From Termitomyces sp. T153 (taxonomy: Eukaryota > Basidiomycota > Agaricomycetes > Agaricales > Lyophyllaceae), in contig JACKQL020000066.1 of NCBI GenBank assembly GCA_018296165.2, positions 231,899 to 295,898 on the forward strand: a stretch of 64,000 nucleotides of DNA, written 5' to 3'. A model generated the notes under the pieces. That model was not told where the DNA came from. It did no database searches and saw only the letters and a list, made by a program, of their open reading frames with translations. Of the stretch, positions 1-12,133 are shown one piece after another; position 1 is the first letter of the stretch, and each line of letters starts with the position of its first letter. A program made the position numbers and the translations under genes.

Positions 1-482
1 GAATCTATTTTTGTTCTTGTCTCAATCTTGCCTCAACTCTGTCCTGTCTCATTTGACTCTGTTTCCTTTATTGTGTTCAAGTCCTTTAAACCTTAATGCC
101 ATTACAAACCCCACACTTACAATTACAAACCTCAAACATTCATAAATCAACTCCAGACCTTGCTATTTGCTTGGCCCTGAGACCCATCAACATCAATTGA
201 TCTCCCATCAAACTCTGGCCCCACTTCCATCACTTGTGTAGCCTCCATTTGCTCTGCATTGCCAATACTCACCCTGGAATTGTACCTGGAACTTCCTCCA
301 GCCCAACCCTTCCTTGTACCTTGTCTTAAACCTCCCCAGACCACTTTGGACTTGGTCAGACCACTCCTCCTTGACTGAAGTCTGGACCTCTCCAAAGTAC
401 TAGGTTACTAGTGCAGAACATTGCATCTGCCTAGTAAGGACTCACCCAGTGCAGCTGAGCTCCCAGTCAGTGAAACCTGACA
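1..482 (+). mobile_element. 3' part of a decayed LTR (same family as LTR at 61389)
   Basis: This stretch can be read alongside 62070-62560: both pass through the same order of words (a 'cctagtaaggact' block, then 'gcagctgagc', then a final 'acctgaca'). It is therefore the 3' portion of a long terminal repeat whose start lies left of the window. Nearly all CpG dinucleotides present in the right-hand copy are TpG or CpA here, the pattern expected from methylated cytosine decay. No coding potential. The end at 482 is set by the shared terminal 'acctgaca'. Confidence 0.7.
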
Positions 483-2791
483 AGCAGCAGAGAAGGATAA
501 AGGGTGTATGGAGGTATTGAGTCAGGAGAAAGACCCCAACTCAGAATCATTGAGGCAGAGGCTGATCCAAGCAGGTTAGCAAGTACCACTAGGGACTGCA
601 ATGTTGCAGGAGCCAATCACAAGAGTAGTCTTGGCAGGGCTACCCAACACTATTCAGCTATTGCAAGAGCAACAGTACAACATGGTGAAGCAGTTTACTC
701 AGGCACTCAAAAGATGGGTGCCAACCCCAGAAGAAGTGCTTCACACAGAGTTGAAGCACACAAGGACCCTTCCACTCTCAGGCATTTACAAGGGTGGATG
801 CAGCAAGTCAGGAGGAAGGCCAGGGTGCACTGCCCAGAAGTAGGAGGCACTGCTGCAGAGTGGGATTTGTCCAAGTCCCTACATGCCTCCAAATCCTCCA
901 AAGGGCAAGTGATTTGGGAAGATGACATTGAGCATCTTCCTGCTATGTTGTTCCCTGCCAATGTGCCACTAGCAGCCAAGGCAGGTAGTATCTGTTTTCT
1001 GCTGGAGCAGATAGTGGAAATGCCCCATGCTAGCTACCCTGTGTTTGTCTCTGATGCAGACAATTGCCCAGACAACAAGGTTAAGGGCAGGGCACCTGCT
1101 AGTTGAATAGACCCAGCAACAGATGCATGAGTGCACCTGGAAGAGGATTTGGAGGATGAAGAGGCAGTGGCTGTCAGCAACAATGAGTTGTCTGAGGAGG
1201 AGGAGACAGTTCAACAGAGACATGCCCATAGGGCACATAATGCAAAGAAAGAGACCAGGCACAAGAAGCTGGCAGAGGAGGAGGCACATTGGAAGGACAT
1301 CCTCATAGAAGAGGCAACTGGACAAATTCCAGCAGAGTCGAGTGTCATTCAACACTCTGATGGACACACTGAGCACCTCAATTTGTTCTTTGGTGGTAGG
1401 CTAGGCCACCACTTCCACTATGGACAGTATGATAATACTAGCTAGGTAAATGAAGATGCTGCCTGAGCAGCAGTGTATGAGAAACACAAAAGTGAGCCTA
1501 TGTAGGCAAGCCCACACAGCTGACAAAGATTGCTCCCAAGAGCTTCCCTATGGATCCCTGGGAGCTCAAATGGATGCACAAGTTTATGCACAAGTTAGCA
1601 AGCATTGACAGTGAATCTACAGCTATCAGTTGCTGATGGAGTTCCAGCATATAAGCAAAAACATGCTACCATCATGGCATAATAGGAACATGGTGATGGT
1701 AGTGGATGACCCAGAGGTCAATGATATCTGACCTCCAGTGCATCCTGTGGATCCTGCACTGCAAATGCAGGAGAGACCCATCCCCAAAGGAATGTTGAGA
1801 TGGAAAGAAAGAGGTGGGCAACATGTGTGGACAATTGCTAGGGTACAGTCAGATAAAATAGGCTGTACTCTGGAGCTGGAATCAATAGCATGACATGTGC
1901 TGTATTACTTTCATTCTGGCATGCTGCAATCTGTGCCAAAACTTGCATTTGACTTGACATACTGGACCCATTGGCAAACCATCTTTGGGTTTGCCCTAAC
2001 ACACTTGCTTTTCCCACAGGGACAAGCAAGGTCAGCATTTGCCAAGCAAATGGCCTTTATGTTTGCTTGCCCTAGTATATACCAGGAAGCCATTTGAGGC
2101 CCACCCTGAGGCACCATTTGACAGTGCATTTGATACTTGTCATGCACCAATTCACCAGCCTGTATTCTGTGACAACCAAGCAGACCATATTACAAATGAC
2201 AACATCATCTGTGTCTTACTTCACAACTGGGTACCCCCTGAATTTGTAAACCATTGTTATATGTTTGGTGTAGTATGCTTGGAATACCATTTTCATAAGC
2301 ACCACAATTACCCCAAGATGGAATACCTTGTGGTCAATGATGCTTAATGACATATGGTACTCTGGAGGCCATTGCTGAGTGGGATGGCTGGCATACTCTC
2401 CTAGATGAGGATGTCAATTGCCTCAATGCCCTGCAAGAATGTGAGGCAGGCTCAAATGAGCACTATGAGTGGCATGGATTATACTATCTGGTAGGGATGA
2501 ATCCCACCAGAGCTAGCCTGTGGCAGAGGATGGCAGCCCACAGCTTACCTCCTCACATGCATGGGGTACTGTTTGCAGAGGAGGCTGATTCATCCTCATC
2601 AGACCTCCAGGCCCAAAGCCTTCAGCCTACAGTGGCACTGGACACTAGTTTAAGCTACTCTAATCTTGATGTGCCTATGCCACTGCCCATTGATGAGGCC
2701 AAATTGTCATATGAATAGACTCAACCTGCTCATTACTGCCATTCCTGCCCACAATGCATCTAAGACCACATCATAGTCTGAAAGAGGGGAG
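483..2791 (+). mobile_element. Degenerate internal region of an LTR retroelement
   Basis: Short broken open frames cover this region (504-1106, 1131-1445, 2347-2718), none joined into a full gene. One encodes an acidic, coiled-coil-like stretch rich in Glu/Asp. I recognise no reverse transcriptase, integrase or protease motif, so this may be a gag-like remnant or a non-autonomous element. A purine run (gaaagaggggag, 2780-2791) directly precedes an LTR-like start, as a polypurine tract would. CpG is almost absent, unlike the genes that follow. Confidence 0.5.
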
Positions 2792-3735
2792 TGTAACAGG
2801 GCTAGTTATATTTATAGTTTATTTTACATATATTAATCATATTTTATTATACTACATACATTACACATCTAGCTGACATAAGCTAGTCTTTTTTGTTCTT
2901 ACACTATGTACAGTAATCCTAGTGATTGGGATACATCTGTATCAGTGTGAACATAAGACAATCACCACATAACAGTGTTACATATGGGTATTCTTTAGTG
3001 TGTTGCAACTTAGCAATGTTAGCAACTGTGGCTAGCAGCTAGTTTACATTTGTTCCCCAACTCCTGCCACTTTCACTTACTTCTCTTTCCTCCATCACCC
3101 TTCTGTCACTAGGCCCTTACCACCCCTAGCAATATTCTTTCACCTTTCACTTTCCTACCAGCCCCATTGCCTAGGTTCACCCTTATTACTGACTTATCTC
3201 CTATCCTCCTCTTCTGAGCAATTTCCACTAGCAATTTTTATACATCTTTTGCCTTTTCATTATTCAGTGCTTTAACAACCCTGCATTACCATCTAGCAAC
3301 TTAGGCTAGCAATAGTGACATTTTCCCCTTTGTCCCCTACATCACTTGTATATCCATTGCTCTTGCTTTCTGGGACATTTACTGACTTGCCCTCATTACT
3401 TCCTATTGCTACCCTATCTGGTTGCTCATGTTTAGGCTTCCTTTTGTTTTCCCCACATGACAGCTAGGCAGCATAGGAGCACATCACCTTCCATGGTCAC
3501 AACAGTGCCCATTTAGGAAGGTGAACATTAAAATTTTGACATTCTGATTGTAACTAGTGGCAGTGAACTTCTTTTCCAGAAGTTTGGCTTCTGCTTCACA
3601 AATGAATCAATGCTCATTTGATTTAAGAAAATGTAATGTTTCCATTATGGTTCATGCAGCTTATGGTTCACACTTCATAAGTCAAAACCAGTCATTGATT
3701 CTGTCTACGAAGTATGAAGTAAGGTGCTGCCTTAC
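2792..3735 (+). mobile_element. Putative LTR starting TGTAACAGGG, end uncertain
   Basis: Begins TGTAACAGGG right after the polypurine tract at 2780-2791, the normal position of a 3' LTR. TGTAAC is a common LTR start in mushroom genomes, and CAGG could be a decayed CGGG. The sequence is AT-rich, non-coding and CpG-poor. The end is a guess: 'gccttaca' near 3735 or 'ccgttaca' at 3844. No second copy is in the window, so the boundaries cannot be confirmed by repeat comparison. It does not match the LTR ending at 482, so it belongs to a different family. Confidence 0.45.
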
Positions 3736-3822
3736 ATAAGTATAGTACAGGATATTATAGGTAGCATCATGTGATGCTACAATAGTAATTATGATATACG
3801 GAATAATTAAGTATAGTATTAT

Positions 3823-3844
3823 TGTAACGGGACGCTCCGTTACA
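3823..3844. repeat. Short inverted repeat TGTAACGG...CCGTTACA
   Basis: Eight-base arms TGTAACGG and CCGTTACA flank a 6-base spacer. Both arms resemble the two ends of TGTAACGG-type LTRs. It sits exactly where the CpG-poor repeat block stops and normal CpG-containing sequence begins. Confidence 0.6.
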
Positions 3845-4384
3845 ACTTCAAAACCGACTCGGAATTTGTAACTTTCAAATTCTCAGATCAGAATCGGAAG
3901 TTTAGTGACTTTTGTCGGATCAGAATTCTTACCAGTCGAGTGGGGCTGATGGCGGTGTAGCGTCAGAGAATCCTTAATGGAGAGATCCGGAAGAAACATA
4001 TTGAGCACATTGGTCATCTCCAAAGTGCGCTTCGCAGCTCAAAAACTTTCATCTTGTCCTGCTACTGATCGAGAGTATATATATCCAACACATGCAGGAA
4101 GCATAGATGGTGAGTTGATGATCACGTTCGAGTCAGACATAACGCGTGGAAGGCGACTTCAATTATATACAAGCCTCGATTTGGCTTGTTGCTTGGATGG
4201 TATGCCTTGAAGACCAGAACCAGAAGTACGTGTCACTGTAAGCTGCTGGTGCCACAATTAAAGCAATCAAAAAGAATGTAATTAGCTTGCAGTTACGGGC
4301 CGTCCAACAGACACACAGAGCTAGCCATATGTAGATACTGGAAGAAAGATATCCCGAATTATCCACCAAAGCAATAGAAGCTCA
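3845..4384. other. Intergenic, 3' side of the first P450 gene
   Basis: No gene recognised. The sequence has normal CpG content and probably carries the 3' untranslated region of the minus-strand P450 gene that ends at 4385. A short open frame at 3977-4210 has no recognisable product. Confidence 0.4.
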
Positions 4385-6696
4385 CTAGGATCTGACTACG
4401 GGCCGAATGATTAAAGGCATCTGGCTACGACCTTCCGTATCAGTAACTAATACAGGCCTCTGTACAAGGGACGACTTCTTCATGATGTCCTTGGCGGGTA
4501 CGGCAAGGTCAAACTCAAATGCACGGACCAACGTAAACAGGAGTGCTTTCGTCCTACAAAGCGTCATAGTTGATACACAAGGAGTCCAATTGTGGATTTG
4601 ACAAACGTGCTTACTCAACAAGAGAAAAGCGGTAGCCTATGCATGCACGAGGACCACCGAGAAAGGTGAGCATGTTGCCCCACACTCCTGGGATGTGAGT
4701 CGCAGCTTCTGGGATGTTTTCCCATCGTTCAGGTCTAAAAGATGTAGATAAGTCTACCTTGTCACACAGAAGCTGTCGTTCGCTTCATACATACCTGAAC
4801 TCTCGAGCATCTTTACCCCAAACAGATCTGTCGCGATTGACGGCTATGATAGGAATCATTAGAGTTTGCCCTTTGGGTATCCTGTTATTGGAAAGGTTAA
4901 CGACCAATCAGAAGTCGAATAGTCGAATGGAGTACTGTACCTAATGGATTCGTGAACGACCCCCTTCCGATCGGTAATGGGTTGGTTAAGGGGTATGGTA
5001 TCATCTTTCACAGCGGTTCGCATGGTGTTGGGTACAGGTGCATGTAAACGCATAGTCTCTCGAACAACCATGTCGAGGTACGACAAAGCATTAAGCTGCT
5101 CCATCGTGGGGTTGTCCGTATTAACAGCGAGAAGTTCTTTCCGAAGTTTGTCCTGCGCAGCTTTGTTCTGTGTTAGCGCAAACAATGCCCAAGCCGTTCC
5201 TGTACTGAAATCTACGTGTTATTCAAAGCAGCGGTCATAAATGTTTTCATCATACGTGGTGGTTTCATGACCAGCGATGAGGAAAGTAGGAACCTCTAGA
5301 TAGATTTAAATCAGGGATGGTGTCAATCGCAATCGCACGACACTAACGTACGAGCAAGGACATCTTGATCGGACATGCGTTGATTCTCTGGCAAGTCTGT
5401 GGCCATGTTGGATTTCACCATGAGAGTAAGAAGATCTCGTTGCGTTTCCTTGTCACGTATCAAACTTTTACTCTCCTGCAAAAGCTCTTCGCCAATGCGT
5501 GACATTTTTTTCTTGGCGTCAGCGGCTCTGACGTCTTGATCAGTTTTCTAGTGTCGAAGGCGTCAAGTGACGTTGGTTGGAGACTCAGATATTTTCTCAC
5601 CAAGAATCGAAGAATCGGTATAAATGTCCTAAGCATGGGGATCATAGTAAGTCGTGGGCTGCCTTTGAACATAGTATCAAATGCAGCGCTGAGTTCGTTC
5701 TTCTCTAGATCTTCAGCAATAGCATTGAATTTGTAATTGAATCCTATGCTTTTGTCAACAACGTATATTCAGGAGTAGACGGAGACAAACCAGCTAATCC
5801 GATGACATCTAGCGTTGCTCGGCTTAACCACGATAGGGCATCGATCCGACTTTCACCGCTTTGTCGATCGATTTCTAATGCCCACCTGTCTCGCAACTAG
5901 AACGACACGTTACGGCCGAATGAACATTAACTACAAGAAACACACCTCAATTGATTTAGAAACAAAGATTTCTGTGAATTCCCTGATTTGGGATGGCCCA
6001 AAGGCAGGATTCTATACTGAATGAGTTTCGTATCCTAAAAGTTTGAAACTCAGGGGAATACCATGACTTTACGCTATGAATACCCGGTTAAACGTGCATC
6101 ACCATCCAAGAGAATTGATTTCTTACCTGCTGCTTATGTTTGTCTCCTTCGACGACAAGGACACCTAGAAAATTTATCAAAATGGAGATAGAGACATTTA
6201 AATGACTACCAACCATTACCAAGGATGCGACTCAGATTGTAACGTGCAGCCTCCGCTTTCTCATAGATATGGCTATTCATAAGTATATGGTTCAAGGCTT
6301 TCGTATCTGTTGTATACAGCCGTCTTCTCTGTAAATAACTAAGCCTGAGATGTCTTGAGTTTCAGATCATATAAGGCGCGACTTGCACAAAAAAAAGTCT
6401 TGTATTGAATCGTTGGACCATATTCTTGTACCCATTTCTCGTGAGTCATGCCTTTCTCCTGCGATACATTGGCCAATCAAAAAACCACATTACATAGCAG
6501 TCCAACCTGAAGCACTTACAGCTGCCCATATCTCTTTCATATGGCCATATATAAAGCTTGGGCTTTTGGGGCCGGGGAGATCGCGCAACGGGGATGTCAC
6601 TTGAGAGTGCATGAGTTTCAATATTTTATATGCGCCATATGCAACTAGCGTTGCAGTCAGAGATCCCAGGAGTCTAACAATTGTGGCTAGTGGCAT
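4385..6696 (-). CDS. Cytochrome P450 monooxygenase, PAH-inducible type (copy 1)
   Basis: Membrane-anchored haem-thiolate monooxygenase. Spliced by eye it gives one continuous protein of about 540 residues, normal for a fungal P450. The N-terminus has a hydrophobic anchor followed by the Pro-rich hinge [11 protein letters not shown]. The I-helix oxygen-binding motif is AGHETT, the K-helix ExxR is ETMR, the meander has PERW, and the haem loop is [13 protein letters not shown] with the Cys ligand. At least nine short introns are needed. The intron at 6329-6386 uses a GC donor (gcaagt). It is a tandem paralogue of the gene at 7106-9436, with the same intron positions where I compared them. Known relatives in wood- and litter-decay fungi oxidise polycyclic aromatics and fatty acids; the substrate here cannot be read. 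No frameshift or stop seen. Confidence 0.88.
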
Positions 6697-7105
6697 GAGT
6701 ATGCGAAAACAAGAACACCCTCGCGAAATCAGTGGGGTTCACGCTTTGTCCCCGTCCCCAAAGACTTGCCAACGAATCCGCAGTTAGTATGCATATGGCC
6801 ATGGATGGCTCGCATCAAAGTTTTGGATGATGTTATCGTGTTTGGTCATAAACGTCTAAAAACATACATATTAAATAAACAATGGGTATGCGAACCCCAC
6901 TCTAATTTCGCTGAAGATGGAACATAAATTGTCACTATTGGTTAGGACATTTTTGAGCAGCTGAGGGTTGGAAGGACTCCCGTTCCCTATTGATCCAAAA
7001 TTGTCAATCAGGCTTTGTGACACCGGGTCTGTGTACCGAAGCCGTAAAGGGAGACCAGCGAGTATTTATATTATTCAGTTGAACAGAACACATGTCAAAT
7101 AGATA
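6697..7105. promoter_or_regulatory. Spacer between the two P450 genes
   Basis: About 400 bases between the stop of copy 2 and the start of copy 1. It should hold the promoter of copy 1 and the 3' UTR of copy 2. I see no clear TATA box or other gene. Confidence 0.35.
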
Positions 7106-9436
7106 TCAGGATCTCTCAATGGGCCGAATGAGCAAAGGCATCTTGTTACTCCCATCGGGATCCGTCACCAACACAGGCCGCTGAACGATTGAAGATTTCT
7201 TGATGATATCCTTCGCGGGCACGGCGAGATCAAACTCAAATGCACGAACAAGAGTAAATAGGAGGGCTTTCGTTCTATGGTAAGATGTGTGAGCATTAGT
7301 AACCTCCATGTCGCACACCGAGATTTAACAGAAATATGCTTACTCGACAAGAGAGAAACGATAGCCAATGCATGCACGAGGACCACCAAGGAAGGTAAGC
7401 ATGTTCCCCCACACGCCAGGGACATTGGCTGCAGCTTCTGGGACATGTTCCCATCTTTCAGGTCTAGGTGAAGTATGGAATGAGAAAGAGATAGTAAGAT
7501 AATAGTGTGATATACCTGAATTCTGCAGCATCTTCGCCCCAAATCGACTTGTCACGGTTAATGGCCAAGATCGGGATAAACAACATCTGCCCCTTAGTTA
7601 CTCTACCATAAGATGAAAAATGTCAAATCCAACAAGGACCTGAGATTGGAGGAAAAGACCTCACTTGATGAAATTATGAACGACCCCCTTCCGATCAGTG
7701 ATGGGATGACCAAGTGGTAACAAATCGTCCTTGACAGCAATTCGGATAGTGGATGGCACCGGCGAGTGTACACGCAAAGTCTCTCGGACAACCATGTCAA
7801 GATAAGGCAGAGCGTTGAGTTGATCCATCGTGGGATTGTCTGTGTCAACTGAGAAGAGTTCCTCTCGAAGCTTATTCTGGACAGCTTTGTCCTGCGTCAG
7901 AGCATACAAAGCCCAGGTAGTTCCAGTGCTGAAAATCGCGCGTTACAAAAGGGAATGAAAAAGATAGATCAATGTCAGCATACCTAGTAGTTTCATGGCC
8001 AGCAACGAGAAAAGTGGGAATCTCTGGAAAAACCAGAAACGATTAGCCACTCGATAATGTCAACTATATGAGGCGGCATACGGGCGAGGACATCCTGATC
8101 GGACATACGCTGATGTTCTGGGATATCCGTATCCATGTTCGATTTCACCAAAAGAGTAAGAAGATCTCGTTTCTCCCCCTTCTCGTGGACAGAGTTTTTG
8201 CTTCCACGAAGCAGCTCGTGGCTGATGCGCGTCATTGTCTTCCTCGCCTCAGCAGCTTTGACATCTTGCTCAGTTTTCTGGGTCCAAGTGGTCAGATAAT
8301 AGGATCATTCTGGAACGACGAGAAGACTCACTAAGAAACGGAGAAACGGGAAGTAGGCTCGAATCATGGGTATCAAAGAAAGCCGAGTCCCAGCCTTGAA
8401 CATGAGTGCGAACGCAGCATTAAGTTCATTCTTTTTGGGATCTTCGCTGAGAGCGTCAAACTTGTAGTTGAATCCTGCATACAAGCCCGTGAGCGTAAGC
8501 GCTGTTGGAAAGCAAAAGAATAAACCTGCTAATCCTATGACATCAAGAGTTGTTCGGCTTAACCACGACAGAGCATCAATCCAGTCCTGGCCGTCCTTTC
8601 TGTCATTCTCCGATGCCCACGCATCTCGTAACTAGGGACCGAAGATCAAGAACGAAAATATAATCAAAGAAGCCAATACAACTCACCTGAATCGCCTTGG
8701 AGACGAAGATCTCTGTAAGTTCTCTGATTTGAGAGGGTCCAAATGCAGGATTCTAAGAAAATTATGATGACTACCCTCAAGTTTGACAAAAACTGGTTGC
8801 CTGGGTACTTACCATGACTTTGCGCTAGAACCACATGGTTAAGCGAATCCGTTCTGGGTCAGCAATCCAGAAATACATACCTGCTGCTTGTGTTTTTCTC
8901 CTTCAACAACAAGTACACCTATCAATTCACAGTTAGAGAAAGTCAAAAACCCGACATTATGATTTTCACATACCTTCCCCAAGGATTCGAGAAAGGTTGT
9001 GACGTGCAGCCTCCGGCTTTTGATATACACTAGTAGTCATAAGAATGTGATTCAAGGCTTTGGTATCCGTAGTGTAAAGCCGTCTAAACTGCAAAATCTT
9101 GAACCTCCATTTCGAAAGACCTGAGGTGGACTTGAACTTACACCAAAGAATCCCTTGTATTGAATGGTCGAGCCGTACTCTTCCACCCATTTCTCGTGAA
9201 GGACCGAATTTTCCTGATCAAGATTTAATAAGACAAGTGACAAGATGGTTTACTGGAGGAAATACCGCTGCCCAAATCTCTGCCATATTGCCATAGATGA
9301 AGCTTGAGCTCTTTGGACCAGGAAGATGGCGCAATGGAGAAGTTATCTCATGGTATACAAGCTTCAGCGCCCGACAAATGCCATAGGCAGCAATCGTCGC
9401 GGATAAAGACCCAATTAATAGCACGATGACACCCAT
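7106..9436 (-). CDS. Cytochrome P450 monooxygenase, PAH-inducible type (copy 2)
   Basis: Second of two tandem P450 genes. The N-terminal anchor is followed by [11 protein letters not shown]. The I-helix motif is AGHETT, ExxR is ETLR, then PERW and the haem loop [17 protein letters not shown]. The C-terminal block [12 protein letters not shown] is shared almost word for word with copy 1. Exons join in frame through GT-AG introns of about 50-65 nt, including 9089-9141, the counterpart of copy 1's GC-AG intron. Sequence between the copies has diverged throughout, so the duplication is not recent. The gene is transcribed away from the secreted lipocalin-like gene at 10826, with about 1.4 kb between them. 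Likely an endoplasmic-reticulum enzyme; substrate unknown. Confidence 0.88.
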
Positions 9437-10825
9437 CTTCTACCAGACACCTTGAAATCTGGAGTCCAAATGTCGTCCTTCTTCTAGTGGAGTCTCAGTC
9501 GCTTAGCCGTTAAGGAGGTCTCTGGAAAGTCTGTGTATGTCATTGACAGCATCTGATTCATATCAGATTTTGTCAAACAAAGCCTATGCACTGCTTATGC
9601 TCAGGTAATCTATTGCATGAATTCCCACACACCAACCGGCAAAGCCTTAAAGCCAAACTTTTAATTGTTTGTCCAGTGCACGTGCTGACCATGTGTGGTT
9701 TTATACAGATCCATTTATTTATGTATAGCGATCCACCTTGACAGTCTATCTCGATCCTCATATGTTTGACTGAGTCTCCACGCCCGCTGTAAGCTTGTGG
9801 TATGCTGTCCATGTATTTAGTGGCATAGCCTCCAAGGTTGCTCGTGTGGTTTACCAGAGCTCTCTCTTGTTGAATGTCCGATCTGATTCAGATATGGTCA
9901 GCGGCAAAGTTGGACTTCACACCCTGCATACTGGATTTTGAACTTGGCACGGAGGCAACATGAAGACACTGGGTTCGATCTGTTGTTTCATGTGCAGTGT
10001 CAGGTCCAAAAATTTACACCAATGGCTGATTTTGCTCTCTTATTCGACGTGTCTCTGTTAAATCTGAGCATACCTTCTCAAAACATCCAATGCTGCGCTC
10101 GACAACCACACTGTTTCTGTAAATCAGGCGGAAAATACATCGACCCTTCCGGCCATTTGTTCGTTGACGTTCCAGTATGATTCTCGGTGCCCCTGGAACT
10201 TGGAGTAGTCTTATATCGGGCAGTAGGTCGTCAAACTCAAGAAACTCGAGCCGCAAGCTGGTTCAATCAGTTTTCATATATTAAATCTAGTGTACACCCA
10301 TTCCTTTGGTATGCATGTTGATCATATTGAAAGCAAGTTTAAAATTTGCTCTGAACCACAGGATGTCGCTTTTCATTTGAGGTTAAGGACTTGAAACCAC
10401 CTGGTTACGTAGAACTTCTTAAACGAGATGCTTTGCAATTACCTCTTTGTGAAGTTAAGATTCTTCCCCTCTCAATTTTGCAGGTACGCTGGGAACTCAG
10501 CCTAGAAGCTTGGCAGCGGTGTATGTTGAGTCTCACCTACTCGTCCTATGGGAACATTTCTGCTTTGGTGCTGTCTCAAGGAAAAAATCATGTCTCGAGA
10601 AACGTCCGAGGCTCGATCACTTACCACGTGAACGACGGTAACTCGCATCTTTCTTTCCCTACAGGTACATGCACAGCTCGACATTCGTGCTCGGTCCAAC
10701 CTGGTTCCGTCATCCACCGTGTCCGTCGCTACTGCTTTCCGTGACTAGCCGTCCGGACATGTATAAAAAGTGCATCTGTCACCTGCCACAAAACAACGCC
10801 CATCTTTCTTGCGAAAAGCCATCAG
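9437..10825. other. 1.4 kb divergent intergenic region
   Basis: Lies between the start of P450 copy 2 and the start of the Diels-Alderase-like gene, so it must carry both promoters. A minus-strand open frame at 10014-10256 includes VVERSIGCFEKV, faintly like the end of a DDE transposase, but it is short and unsupported by neighbours. No other coding signal seen. Confidence 0.35.
10762..10769 (+). promoter_or_regulatory. TATA box upstream of the lipocalin-like gene
   Basis: TATAAAAA lies about 57 bases before the ATG at 10826, a normal fungal spacing for a short 5' leader. Confidence 0.5.
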
Positions 10826-12133
10826 ATGTTCTGTTCTTTCGCCCTCGTTAGCCTCCTCTGGTCCTTACGTACGTTCAAGGCATTGGTCTCGTTGTCGTAC
10901 TAATAGTCAATTACTTCCACAGTGCCTCAATTGGCCATGTCGGCAAACTTGAGCAACTGGGAGGGACCACATATTGATGTCACCGCAGAAAACCGCGCCA
11001 TTGATTGGTGGTATACCCAAGTCATCAGTCTTACGCCCGCACCGAATGGCGTGCCTCCATCAATCGAAGTAACTCTTAAACACGGTTAGTCAGCCCTTTC
11101 CAGAGTATAACAGCTATAACTGATCGATTTATTAGGCAACACTTTTCAATACGGTTCCTCCAATACTCCGCTGTATTCCGTTGACATTAACGGGTTCGAC
11201 CAAGACGGCCTTCCTTTTGCACAGACCATTGTGTTCAATTCATCTTCAGTTAGCTCCACCGACTCCGGTGACACTTTTGGGATTTGGGGTGCCAACGACT
11301 CGGAGATCACCTTCATCGCTAACCCGGACCGCAAGAAATTCACAGTTTCCCTCAACACTACCTATGCAACCGGTACTATTATCATCAATAGTGACAGTTC
11401 TGCTCGCACTGGCTGTGGCGGCACCAGTCTTACCGATTCCCCCTTCTTCAGCGATCTGGTTTCAGACGGACGCGAGCTTACCGCTGCGGAGGTTATCCTC
11501 TATCGGAAAACCGGTTGGCGTATCACCATCCCTGGTATGTAGCGGTTTTTCCTTTGATAGGAACAAGGAAGTTTCCATCCGCTGATCACCGTATACTTAG
11601 ATGGTCCTTCGACCGTTGACGTCGTGCTCGGCGGTAAAGCCGTCCAATTCCAGGGTGCAGGTTACAAGGACTCTAACTGGGGACCGAACGCCATGAATGA
11701 TTTCATTATGTCGTGGTACGTTCTTATTGCCCAGGTCGGGCCGTGGTCCTTTGTCACTTTCAGCGGAAACCCGATCAACGGTACCAATTTCATCAACTCC
11801 GGCCATCTTAGCTACGAGGGCGAATTCGTAACGAGCCAGTGTAACATCATCGGAGAGCGATCTACCGATATCTCCATCATCACCCCAAGTGGACAGGTCG
11901 TCGACAGCAACGTCATTGCGCCAACTGCGTTCGACGTAACCTTTGTTTTACCTGATGCCAAGAACATTTCGTTCCATGCCGATAACATCGCTGTGAATCC
12001 TAGTGTCAGCGTCTACCACCGTTGGACTGCGAAATACACTGGAGGCACCGTCGGCGGACAACAGTACGAGTCATATGGAATCACAGAGTGGATGAACGCT
12101 GGTAACATCAGCCAATGGATCTATATTCAGTAA
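10826..12133 (+). CDS. Secreted CrtC / Diels-Alderase-like (lipocalin-fold) protein
   Basis: Four exons (first 10826-10868) join in frame into about 380 residues. The start is chosen because it gives a signal peptide (MFCSFALVSLLWSLLPQLA) and follows a TATA box. The first domain has DWWYTQVIS, like the DWWYFD word of the family; the second has GYKDSNWGP followed by SWYVLIAQVGPWSFV, matching the 'GYHDxNWG...W.WG...G.Y' pattern of hydroxyneurosporene-synthase (CrtC)-like and fungal lipocalin-type Diels-Alderase proteins. Several N-x-S/T sites fit secretion. In fungi such proteins either fold polyketide intermediates or are uncharacterised secreted proteins. Divergent to two P450 genes, so a shared pathway is possible but not shown. 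The family call rests on pattern memory; the coding structure is clear. Confidence 0.68.

Noticed and set aside
10014..10256. Possible DDE transposase C-terminus (VVERSIGCF)
   Set aside because: Too short, with no upstream catalytic motifs in the same orientation.
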